Source: Clostridiales bacterium UBA2658 (GTDB taxonomy: Bacteria; Bacillota; Clostridia; Oscillospirales; Oscillospiraceae). From it: a stretch of 5,562 bases of DNA. Position numbers and translations under genes: made by a program. The stretch is taken from assembly GCA_002359425.1 (NCBI GenBank), contig DEMY01000113.1, forward strand, positions 11,176 through 16,737. The letters run 5' to 3'. Positions 1-5,562 of the stretch are shown one piece after another (the stretch's first letter is position 1; every line of letters begins with the position of its first letter). The notes below the pieces were generated by a model that worked only from the letters and a program-made list of their open reading frames with translations, did not search any database and was not told the origin of the DNA.

Positions 1-451
1 TGCGAAAAACGATTTCGAATCCGAAGACCGCAAGAAGCGAGAGCAAAACGAAACGACTTTCGTTTTGCACGCCTGCGAGTCCCCGCCAGATTGCGAGGAA
101 CAGAAACGGTGATGCCCCGACCCAGAGATAGCGGACGGCGGCAAAGGCAGCAAGCTGCGGGACCTCGTTCGGCATTTTTGCGAAATAGCGGCTCAGGAGA
201 AGCAGAATGAGAAGCCCGTCCGCAAGATTGGGAAGCAGAAAAACGGCACAGTTCCGATACTGCCAGTGCCGGGCGGCGAAGAGCATGACGCCGACACCGG
301 CATAGCCGGAGACGACTGCCGCCACGCCGGGCCAGCCGCCACCTTGTCCGGCGCGGAGAATGAGGAATACCATCAAAAGCGGAATGGCGAGCGAGAGAAT
401 GACGGATAAAATGAGCAGTTTTTTTCTTTCAGCTTTGACGTTTTCGTCCAT
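1..451 (-). CDS. Multi-spanning membrane protein of unknown function, C-terminus cut by window edge
   Basis: I do not recognise this protein. The frame is open from an ATG at 451 down to the left edge, giving 150 residues. The start is supported by AAGGAAGG about 8 bases upstream. The N-terminus is short and charged (MDENVKAERKK) and is followed by a series of hydrophobic stretches, roughly residues 12-33, 42-60, 67-88, 98-124 and 133-149. These predict about four to five membrane helices, with small polar loops such as RHWQYRN near residues 61-67. The basic residues just before the first helix suggest the N-terminus is cytoplasmic. It has its own promoter in the 452-500 region and lies downstream of the CoA-transferase terminator, so it is probably transcribed alone or leads another unit. 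A role in transport or sensing cannot be inferred. It is clearly coding: there are no stops, the hydrophobic pattern is coherent, and ribosome binding site and promoter are correctly placed. Confidence 0.8.
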   Translation of the reverse strand, partial: MDENVKAERKKLLILSVILSLAIPLLMVFLILRAGQGGGWPGVAAVVSGYAGVGVMLFAARHWQYRNCAVFLLPNLADGLLILLLLSRYFAKMPNEVPQLAAFAAVRYLWVGASPFLFLAIWRGLAGVQNESRFVLLSLLAVFGFEIVFR

Positions 452-479
452 AGTATCGCCTTCCTTTATTTTCACAATT

Positions 480-488
480 AGTATAGCA
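480..488 (-). promoter_or_regulatory. Extended -10 promoter for the membrane protein gene
   Basis: Read leftwards, the sequence is TGCTATACT: a TG dinucleotide, one base, then TATACT (5 of 6 to TATAAT). This is the classical extended -10 arrangement, which can work without a good -35; the T-rich segment upstream offers only a poor -35 (TTTTCT at 17 bp). Transcription would start near 473, leaving a leader of roughly 20 bases with the AAGGAAGG ribosome binding site before the ATG at 451. Confidence 0.6.
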
Positions 489-525
489 CATACAGCTAAA
501 AAAGAAAAGACAATTTTCTATTTTT

Positions 526-576
526 AAAAAAATGAAAGCCGCCCGGCAAGGACTCTCGTCTTTGATGGACAGCTTT
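526..576 (-). terminator. Intrinsic (Rho-independent) terminator of the CoA-transferase gene
   Basis: On the minus strand, AAAGCTGTCC (567-576) pairs with GGGCGGCTTT (535-544) over 10 bp, including two G-U pairs. The roughly 22-base loop can form a small inner hairpin with a GAGA loop. A run of seven T residues follows (526-532). The stem starts 11 bases after the TAG stop of the CoA-transferase gene, the expected place for its terminator. It separates that unit from the membrane protein promoter at 480-488. Confidence 0.75.
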
Positions 577-587
577 TTTAGTCAATT

Positions 588-1916
588 CTAACGGTTCGAC
601 CGCCGCCAGATGTTTTGGCGCTCGGCGGCTTTGATGAGTTCTTCGCGGTAATCCGGATGGGCGATGGAGATGAGAAACTCTGTGCGCTCCCACGTTGAGC
701 GGCCAACAAGGTTCACAGCGCCGTACTCTGTCACGATGTAGTACGCCTGACTGCGCGGAGACGTGACGATGTCGCCCGAAAAGGTCGGGACGATGCGGGA
801 CTTCATGACGCCGTCTTTTCCCGTGTGGGTCGAATTCATGCAGATGAACGCCTTGCCGCCTTTGGACATGGCCGCACCCGTGAGGTAGTCTAGCTGGCCG
901 CCGGTGCCGGAGATTTGACGGGTACCGTCGCTCTCCGCGCAAATTTGGCCGTAGAGGTCCACGGAGACACAGGAATTTACTAGGATCATGTCGTCGATGC
1001 GCCCGATGATCTCCGGGGAATTGACATATTCGAGCGGACAGGCATGCAGGCCCGGGTTTCCGTCGATCCAGTCGTAGAGCGCTTTTGAGCCGAAAGCAAT
1101 ACCGAAAACGCCCTTGTCGCGCTGAAGGCTGCTCTTGCGGTTCGTGAGCACGCCTTCGTTGTAGAGGTCGAGATAGGCGTCGCAACACAGCTCCGTGTGC
1201 ATGCTGAGATTGCGGATACCCGAGACGGCGATCTTCTGCCCGACGGCGTCCGGTATGCCGCCGATGCCGAGCTGGAGGGCCGAGCCGTCCTTAATAAAGG
1301 GCAGGATGTGCGATGCGATCTGCTCGTCCGCTGTGGTCACGGGCGCACGTTTTAACTCCGGCAGGGGACCGTGACTGCCCTCGACGATCATATCGACCTC
1401 CGAGATGTGCACAACCTCGTCGAAGCCGTGGACGCGCGGAAGCTTGTCGTTTACCTCGACAATTACGACATCCGCCTTGTCGAGAATGCCCTTAGCGATG
1501 CCGGTTGAGGTTGAAAGGTTGAAATAGCCGTGGCTGTCCATCGGCGCGACGGAGAGCATGGCAACGTTTACGTCCAAAAAGTGTGTGTAATACGGTACGA
1601 CGTTTCGGAAGATCATCGGAATGTAGTAGCAAAGACCGCGGTCCGCGAGCTTCCGTTCATAGGCCGAGCAGTGCCAGCTATGATAAATGAAATGCTTTTG
1701 CTCCGGGTCCTGCTCGACGCATTCGATGGGGCCGAACAGGAGGTTGCCGCGAATTTTTACATCCGTCAGCTCATCCCGCCTTTTGGCGAGTGCGGCGTCC
1801 AGCAGCACCGGCATACTGAGCGCCGTGCAATAGTTCACCCAATCGCCGCTTTTGACGATTTTCACCGCCTCGTCCGGCGTGCGCAGCTTGGATTTATATT
1901 CGGATAGATAGTCCAT
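588..1916 (-). CDS. Acetyl-CoA hydrolase/transferase family CoA-transferase (butyryl-CoA:acetate or 4-hydroxybutyrate CoA-transferase type)
   Basis: This 442-residue protein would move CoA between acyl-CoA and a free carboxylate such as acetate, through a glutamyl-CoA thioester intermediate in the cytoplasm. The N-terminus ([10 protein letters not shown] then LRTPDEAV) matches the opening of the AbfT/But/Cat2 group. The family landmarks are in order: [14 protein letters not shown] near 122-135, the glycine-rich GIGGIPDAV at 217-225, HTE at 240-242 where E242 is the expected catalytic glutamate (E238 in the Clostridium aminobutyricum enzyme), GTGGQLDY at 337-344, and a C-terminal [12 protein letters not shown]. 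The length is typical of the family. I chose the ATG at 1916 because GGAGG lies 7 bases before it; an in-frame TTG at 1934 would place that site inside the gene. It is monocistronic, with a strong promoter at 2101-2129 and its own terminator. Butyrate or 4-hydroxybutyrate is the likely substrate class, but sequence reading alone does not separate But, AbfT and propionyl/succinyl-type relatives. Confidence 0.93.
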   Translation of the reverse strand: MDYLSEYKSKLRTPDEAVKIVKSGDWVNYCTALSMPVLLDAALAKRRDELTDVKIRGNLLFGPIECVEQDPEQKHFIYHSWHCSAYERKLADRGLCYYIPMIFRNVVPYYTHFLDVNVAMLSVAPMDSHGYFNLSTSTGIAKGILDKADVVIVEVNDKLPRVHGFDEVVHISEVDMIVEGSHGPLPELKRAPVTTADEQIASHILPFIKDGSALQLGIGGIPDAVGQKIAVSGIRNLSMHTELCCDAYLDLYNEGVLTNRKSSLQRDKGVFGIAFGSKALYDWIDGNPGLHACPLEYVNSPEIIGRIDDMILVNSCVSVDLYGQICAESDGTRQISGTGGQLDYLTGAAMSKGGKAFICMNSTHTGKDGVMKSRIVPTFSGDIVTSPRSQAYYIVTEYGAVNLVGRSTWERTEFLISIAHPDYREELIKAAERQNIWRRSNR

Positions 1917-2094
1917 ATCGGTTCCTCCGTTCAAGCGGCCGCGCCGCCTTGTTTGTCAAAGAAGCCTTGCGGAGCAAATGTCGAAGCGTCCGCCGCAGGC
2001 AGAATGGACGCACAAGAAGTCATGGGAAAAGGAAATCCGCTTGCGTAGATTTCCGCTTGCGGGAAACGGAGCCATAAGGGTTTGCTTTGATGTC
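1917..2094 (-). other. Long 5' leader of the CoA-transferase mRNA with possible alternative hairpins
   Basis: From the predicted start site near 2094 to the ATG at 1916 the leader is about 178 bases, long for a gene of this type. Two hairpins compete for the same segment (2050-2054). One pairs 2062-2066 with 2050-2054 (5 bp, 7-base loop). The other pairs 2048-2054 with 2031-2037 (7 bp, 10-base loop). Further on, GCGTCC pairs with GGACGC (about 1986-2011), and GCGGC/GCCGC forms a tight hairpin just upstream of the ribosome binding site. A 10-bp direct repeat, tccgcttgcg, occurs at 2036-2045 and 2052-2061. No poly-U terminator is visible and I recognise no known riboswitch class. This entry also accounts for the gap between the two genes. 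Confidence 0.35.
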
Positions 2095-2100
2095 GCGCTC

Positions 2101-2129
2101 ATTGTAAGCCGCGCGGCGAAAAATGGCAA
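2101..2129 (-). promoter_or_regulatory. Sigma-A type promoter for the CoA-transferase gene
   Basis: On the minus strand a -35 box TTGCCA (2124-2129, 5 of 6) is followed by a 17-bp spacer and a -10 box TACAAT (2101-2106, 5 of 6), which predicts a start near 2094. The spacer holds a perfect 10-bp palindrome, GCCGCGCGGC (2108-2117), which could be an operator or chance in GC-rich DNA. The -35 box sits three bases after the stop codon of the exonuclease gene, and no terminator lies between them, so some read-through from that gene is likely. Confidence 0.7.
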
Positions 2130-2132
2130 GCC

Positions 2133-2810
2133 CTAATCCACACTCCGTTCATAGAGTGGGATTCCGCGCTCGTAGGGCTGGGCGCGGTAGGTGACGGATG
2201 AAATTTTCGGTTTCGGGACGCCGTAGCGCGGGTTGTAACCGAAAAGGTCTATGTATTTGGAAAGATCGCCGTGCTCTTGCTCCATCGCGGCCAAAAGCTC
2301 CAGCGTTGCGCGCGCGTCGTCGATGGCGCGGTGCGTGTTCTGCGTTTCGAGCGCGTAGGCTTCTACCGCGTTTTCGAGCCTGTGCGGATAGTCGCGGCGG
2401 TCGCGGTAGACGGTCAGCGCGTCGTAAAGCCGCGCGTTTTTTAAAAGCTCTACCCCGCCATGCGTTTTTAGAAAATAGAAAAGGAAGCACAGGTCGAACT
2501 GCGCGTTATAGGTTACGATGAGCGTGTTGGGCGCCTCGAGCATATCCCGGATGCGCCCGGCAGCTGTATTTTTTTCAACGCCTTCATAAAAAAGCCGGTC
2601 CTCCGTGATGCCGGTGAGCTTTGTGATGGCGGGCGGGAGACGGTTTCCTTCCGCGAGACGGATGAGCACGTCGTCCTCCGTCTGCGCGCCGTCCGATGAT
2701 ACGCGCAGGGCGCCGAACTCGATGATTTCGTCCCGGCGCGCGTCGAGTCCTGTTGTTTCGAGGTCCAGAACGACGATGTTTTCAAACTGCGAAAAAAGGC
2801 TTTCAAGCAT
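2133..2810 (-). CDS. DEDDh-family 3'-5' exonuclease (DnaQ / DNA polymerase III epsilon-like)
   Basis: This 225-residue protein has the three exonuclease motifs in order. Exo I is LDLETTG with D16 and E18. Exo II is YNAQFD at 101-106 with D106. Exo III-epsilon is HRAIDDA with H160 and D165, giving the DEDDh metal-binding set. IIEFGA after Exo I (29-34) and KLTGIT near 64-69 are also family signatures. Such enzymes remove nucleotides from DNA 3' ends using two divalent metals, in proofreading or repair. There is no polymerase, helicase, GIY-YIG or BRCT domain, so it is a stand-alone exonuclease. About 40 C-terminal residues (from LFGYNPRYG, 189 on) extend past the catalytic fold. The ATG at 2810 is preceded by AAGGAG at the correct spacing and opens directly into the exonuclease fold; in-frame upstream codons to 3344 run antisense through the neighbouring gene and are spurious. 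It is transcribed divergently from the dehydratase operon. The exact cellular role (proofreading subunit or repair nuclease) is not determined. Confidence 0.93.
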   Translation of the reverse strand: MLESLFSQFENIVVLDLETTGLDARRDEIIEFGALRVSSDGAQTEDDVLIRLAEGNRLPPAITKLTGITEDRLFYEGVEKNTAAGRIRDMLEAPNTLIVTYNAQFDLCFLFYFLKTHGGVELLKNARLYDALTVYRDRRDYPHRLENAVEAYALETQNTHRAIDDARATLELLAAMEQEHGDLSKYIDLFGYNPRYGVPKPKISSVTYRAQPYERGIPLYERSVD

Positions 2811-2841
2811 AGAAGTGACTCCTTGACGGTTCTTTTTTTCG

Positions 2842-2870
2842 AGTTTACCTCCTTTTTCGCCAAAAAGCAA
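2842..2870 (-). promoter_or_regulatory. Probable promoter for the exonuclease gene
   Basis: On the minus strand TTGCTT (2865-2870) and TAAACT (2842-2847) are separated by 17 bp, predicting a start near 2835 and a leader of about 25 bases ahead of the ATG at 2810. The match is moderate (3 of 6 and 4 of 6), so position and spacing carry most of the weight. Confidence 0.45.
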
Positions 2871-2897
2871 TGTGCGAAAGTCCCATATCCGGTCCGC

Positions 2898-2926
2898 TTG
2901 ACATTTTTTCTCGGACACCTTATGAT
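2898..2926 (+). promoter_or_regulatory. Strong sigma-A promoter for the dehydratase operon
   Basis: A perfect -35 box TTGACA (2898-2903), a 17-bp spacer and a -10 box TATGAT (2921-2926, 5 of 6) predict a start near 2933. The ATG at 2922 overlaps the -10 box and so would not be in the transcript, which supports translation from the ATG at 2961. That ATG has AGAGG seven bases upstream. The promoter lies back to back with the exonuclease promoter, about 28 bp apart. I see no clear operator between them. Confidence 0.75.
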
Positions 2927-2960
2927 AAAAGGCATATTGAGGAAAGACAGAGGCCGGACT

Positions 2961-4247
2961 ATGGACAGCGAAAAGATCATTCGATGGTACAGCGACCGCA
3001 TCTGGGACAAGACGCAGACAAATCCGGACAAGGCGGCAAAGCTCCTGCGCACGGGCCTGCACGCCGAGAGGCTGCGTTGCGCGCGCTTTCAGCCCAAACA
3101 AATTCCAAAGCCCTATCAATATCTGCGCTACATGGCGGCGAAGGACATCACAGGCGCGCTCGACCATCCCGAAACCTATGCGTGGACGAACATCTTCGCA
3201 CCCGTCGAAATTCTCCAGACCTTCGGGTTGACCAGCGTTTCGATGGAGGCGCTGTCCTCCTACATTTCCGGTTTTTACCTCGAAGACCGGCTCATCGACC
3301 GCGCGGAGGCTATGGGCATTTCGCAGACGCTGTGCTCCTACCACAAGAATTTTCTCGGTGCCGTCGATGCGGGTCTTGTCCCGAAGCCGGTCTTGGGCGT
3401 TACGACCTCAATGGTCTGCGACGCGAATATTTGCAGCTTTCGCTATCTGCAGGAACGCCACGGGGTTGAGAGCTTCGTAATCGATGTGCCCTACCTCTGG
3501 TCGCAGGAGGGCGAGAACTATGTCGTCCGCCAGCTCCGCGAGCTGATTTCGCTTCTGGAGGAAAAGACAGGGCGGAAATACGACGAGGACGCCTTGAAAG
3601 AAACGCTCAAGCGCGAAAACGAGGCCAAGGCGTATTTTAAGGCCTTTTTGGAAAAACGCGCCGTGCGGGCCTATCCAAACGAAATTACGCTTGTGCTGTT
3701 CACACTTTTTGCCACCCATCTCGACATCGGAACGCCTTGGGTGCGCGACTGCTTTAAAATGATGAGCGAGGACATCGAAAGCTACCCGCTGTCGAACGCG
3801 TAGCGCATTTTCTGGGTCCACCTCACGCCCTACGCCGACCCGGCGCTGCGCGAAGCGCTCAACTATCGGGAGGATATCGCCGTCGCCTGTGACGACTTCA
3901 ACATGGACTATCTGGACGAACTGGATGTCGAGCACCCGCTGAATGCGCTCGCGCGGAAAATGATCGGCAATATCTACAACGGCCCATTTACCCGTAAGGC
4001 GGACGCCTGCTGCGGCTATATGCAGAAATACAACTGCGATGCTGCGATCGAGCTTTGCCACTGGGGCTGCAAGCAGTCCGCCGGCGGTGCGATGCTCCTA
4101 AAAGACCGTATGCGCGAGATTAAAAAGCCGATGCTCATTCTGGACGGCGACGCGCTCGACCGCCGCAACTGCCCATCCGGGCAGATCAAAACGCGCTTCG
4201 AGGCGTTTTTGGAGCTTCTGGAAAAGGGAGAGGGGGCGGCGTTATGA
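2961..4247 (+). pseudogene. 2-hydroxyacyl-CoA dehydratase-type subunit (HgdB/COG1775 family) interrupted by an in-frame TAG at 3801-3803
   Basis: Read through one TAG (codon 281), the frame encodes 428 positions, a normal length for this family, and ends at a TGA at 4245-4247. Both halves carry conserved family features in the same frame. Before the TAG are PVEILQTFG (81-89), LCSYHKN with C125, and VCDAN with C153. After it are RIFWVHLTPY, CDDFNMDYL (310-318), CHWGCKQSAGG with C366 and C370, LDGDALDRRN (394-403) and the terminal GQIKTRFEAF signature (408-417). Family subunits bind an iron-sulfur cluster through three cysteines; here C125, C153 and C370 (or C366) are the best candidates. A product stopping at the TAG would have 280 residues and lack the third ligand and the C-terminal domain, so it should not work. 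No frameshift is needed, and no well-spaced ribosome binding site restarts translation before the ATG at 3903. It could be a strain-specific nonsense mutation, a sequencing error or a suppressed stop. The substrate is unknown. It shares an operon with the following gene. Confidence 0.85.
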
Positions 4248-5562
4248 TCGGCTGGGTCTGTAAATTCACGCCCGTGGAGGCGCTCAAAGCTGCGGGGGCA
4301 AAGCCTGTCCGCATCGACCCGCAGGTCACGAACTACGACGAGGCGGACGCGCTGATGCATCCGAATATCTGCTGCTATACCAAGGGCATTTTGGAGGCGT
4401 TTGCAAACGGGGACTACGAGGGCATCGTCCTCACGAACTGTTGCGACTCCGTCCGCCGGCTCTACGATGTTTTAAAGGCGAAATACCCAGAAAAATTCAT
4501 CTATCTTTTAGACCTGCCCCGCAAGGCGGACGACTTTACAGCGCAGCTCTACGCCGAGCGCGTTACGGCGCTGACGGAAGCCTATGCTGCCTTTACGGGC
4601 TGCCGCTTCGACGAGGAGCGGTTTCGCGCGATTTGCGCCGAAACCGGCGTTTCGCACCTGGAGGGGGAACTGAAAAACGGCCCGCGCGTCGGCATCGTCG
4701 GGGCGCGGTACGAAGCGGGTCTGCCGGATATCCTTGCGGAAAACGGTGCGTCGGTCGCCTTTGATATGACCTGCGCGGGGGAGGACCGGCGCATCCGCCT
4801 GCCGGCGTGCGGCGCATGCGAAGATCTCATGAAAGCCTATGCGAAGGAGCTTTTCCGCCAGACGCCATGTATGCGCATGGTGGATGTTTCGGCGCGAAGT
4901 AAATTTATAGAGGGCTACAAGGGTCGTTTTGACGGTATGATCTGCCACACGGTCAAGTTCTGCGACTTCTATTCCTTCGACTACGCCCGCCTGCGGCAAG
5001 AGACAAAGGTGCCGCTTTTGAAGATTGAAACGGATGCAACAGATCAGTGCGCCGGCCAGGTTCGCACGCGCGTTGAGGCATTTGTCGAGTCTCTAAAAAC
5101 GGGCGGCGCGGCAAAGATGACGGGGCGCGGCGCGGCGGAGGACGGCGAAACGTATGTTTTGGGCGTCGATAGCGGCTCGACCTCGACGAACGCGGTTTTA
5201 ATGAACGGAAAACGTGAGATTGTGGCAAGCATCGTTATCCGCACCGGCGCCAAGGCAAACGATTCGGCAGAAAGAATTCTGACGGAAACGCTCAAGCGCG
5301 CGCAGCTCAAAAGAGAGGACCTTGCCCTTGTTGTTTCGACCGGCTACGGGCGCGTTTCCATTCCCTACGCGGATATGAACGTGACTGAGATTACCTGCCA
5401 CGCTAAGGGCGCACGGTATTTTGACCCGGCGGTGCGCACGATTTTGGACATCGGCGGGCAGGACTCCAAGGCCATCCGCCTGAACCCGGACGGCGAGGTC
5501 GCGGACTTTGCGATGAACGACAAATGCGCCGCCGGAACTGGCCGTTTTTTAGAGGCCATGGA
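4244..5562 (+). CDS. Fusion of a 2-hydroxyacyl-CoA dehydratase-type subunit and an HgdC/BadF-like ATPase activator, C-terminus cut by window edge
   Basis: The ATG at 4244 overlaps the previous stop (ATGA) and has a G-rich GGGAGAGGGGG site upstream, so it is translationally coupled. The visible 439 residues hold two domains. Residues 1-287 are a dehydratase-type subunit: TPVEALKAAGAKPVRI (9-24), NICCYTKGI with C43/C44, TNCCDS with C66/C67, HTVKFCDFYSFDY with C240, and a terminal GQVRTRVEAF (271-280). After a linker (about 288-303) comes an ASKHA-fold activator: GVDSGSTST (307-315) as phosphate-1 loop, STGYGR (365-370), TCHAKGA (384-390), LDIGGQDSKAI (401-411), and NDKCAAGTGRF (425-435). C428 matches the first [4Fe-4S] ligand of HgdC, shared across its dimer. 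Activators use ATP hydrolysis to push low-potential electrons onto the dehydratase cluster; here activator and one acceptor subunit share one chain. HgdC is about 260 residues, so some 120 residues, including the second cluster cysteine, should lie past the edge. The partner is the preceding subunit. The substrate (2-hydroxyacyl-CoA or another hard-to-reduce compound) is not known. Confidence 0.9.
   Translation, partial: MIGWVCKFTPVEALKAAGAKPVRIDPQVTNYDEADALMHPNICCYTKGILEAFANGDYEGIVLTNCCDSVRRLYDVLKAKYPEKFIYLLDLPRKADDFTAQLYAERVTALTEAYAAFTGCRFDEERFRAICAETGVSHLEGELKNGPRVGIVGARYEAGLPDILAENGASVAFDMTCAGEDRRIRLPACGACEDLMKAYAKELFRQTPCMRMVDVSARSKFIEGYKGRFDGMICHTVKFCDFYSFDYARLRQETKVPLLKIETDATDQCAGQVRTRVEAFVESLKTGGAAKMTGRGAAEDGETYVLGVDSGSTSTNAVLMNGKREIVASIVIRTGAKANDSAERILTETLKRAQLKREDLALVVSTGYGRVSIPYADMNVTEITCHAKGARYFDPAVRTILDIGGQDSKAIRLNPDGEVADFAMNDKCAAGTGRFLEAM

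Noticed and set aside
496..1188. A 230-codon minus-strand open frame within the CoA-transferase gene
   Set aside because: It lies in another frame of a gene with clear family motifs, and its product is arginine/proline/histidine-rich with no recognisable domain: a GC-rich shadow frame.
1956..2075. A 39-codon open frame in the CoA-transferase leader as a leader peptide
   Set aside because: It has an ATG but no ribosome binding site, no run of regulatory codons and no associated attenuator.
2823..2960. Upstream start (TTG 2823 or ATG 2922) for the dehydratase subunit
   Set aside because: TTG 2823 lies upstream of the predicted promoter, and ATG 2922 overlaps its -10 box. The ATG at 2961 has AGAGG at the correct distance.
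2811..3344. N-terminal extension of the exonuclease frame up to 3344
   Set aside because: It runs antisense through the divergent promoter region and the dehydratase gene. The ATG at 2810 has a good ribosome binding site and starts right at the exonuclease fold.
3408..4061. A 217-codon minus-strand open frame opposite the dehydratase gene
   Set aside because: It spans the TAG region in antisense but has no ribosome binding site or family motif, while the plus strand carries conserved motifs on both sides. Its openness reflects codon bias in the sense gene.
3903..4247. Independent small gene starting at ATG 3903
   Set aside because: It is the C-terminal part of the dehydratase subunit in the same frame, with conserved family sequence already present between the TAG and this ATG and no ribosome binding site before it.
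1..5562. CRISPR arrays, tRNA or rRNA genes, insertion sequences, phage genes
   Set aside because: I saw no repeat-spacer pattern, cloverleaf, transposase motif, terminal inverted repeats or target duplications anywhere in the window.

Overview
The window looks like a chromosomal segment of an anaerobic, fairly GC-rich Bacillota (Firmicutes) fermenter. This rests on strong GGAGG-type ribosome binding sites, near-consensus sigma-A promoters with 17-bp spacers, an intrinsic terminator with a U tract, and gene content: a butyrate/4-hydroxybutyrate-type CoA-transferase and a 2-hydroxyacyl-CoA dehydratase-type iron-sulfur system. A clostridial or negativicute host is my inference; nothing here fixes the genus.

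Layout. Three genes point left. (1) Bases 1-451 hold the N-terminal 150 residues of an unrecognised multi-spanning membrane protein with its own extended -10 promoter. (2) Bases 588-1916 hold a complete CoA-transferase of the acetyl-CoA hydrolase/transferase family. It is followed by an intrinsic terminator and preceded by a long, possibly structured leader and a strong promoter at 2101-2129. (3) Bases 2133-2810 hold a complete DEDDh 3'-5' exonuclease of the DnaQ/PolC-epsilon type. Two genes point right from a divergent promoter region (about 2811-2960). (4) Bases 2961-4247 hold a 2-hydroxyacyl-CoA dehydratase-type subunit (HgdB/COG1775 family) whose reading frame is cut by one in-frame TAG at 3801-3803. 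(5) Bases 4244-5562 overlap it by 4 bp and hold a fusion of a second dehydratase-type subunit with an ASKHA-type ATPase activator (HgdC/BadF-like). The right edge of the window truncates this fusion.

How they fit together. Genes 4 and 5 form one translationally coupled operon. It supplies two cluster-binding subunits and the ATP-driven electron-injecting activator, which is the full parts list of an activatable 2-hydroxyacyl-CoA dehydratase or double-cubane-cluster protein. The CoA-transferase could supply acyl-CoA substrates, but it lies in a separate, oppositely oriented transcription unit with the exonuclease between them, so a pathway link is only a possibility.

The two points most worth attention are the in-frame amber codon in an otherwise intact, conserved subunit gene, and the subunit-activator fusion encoded directly after it.
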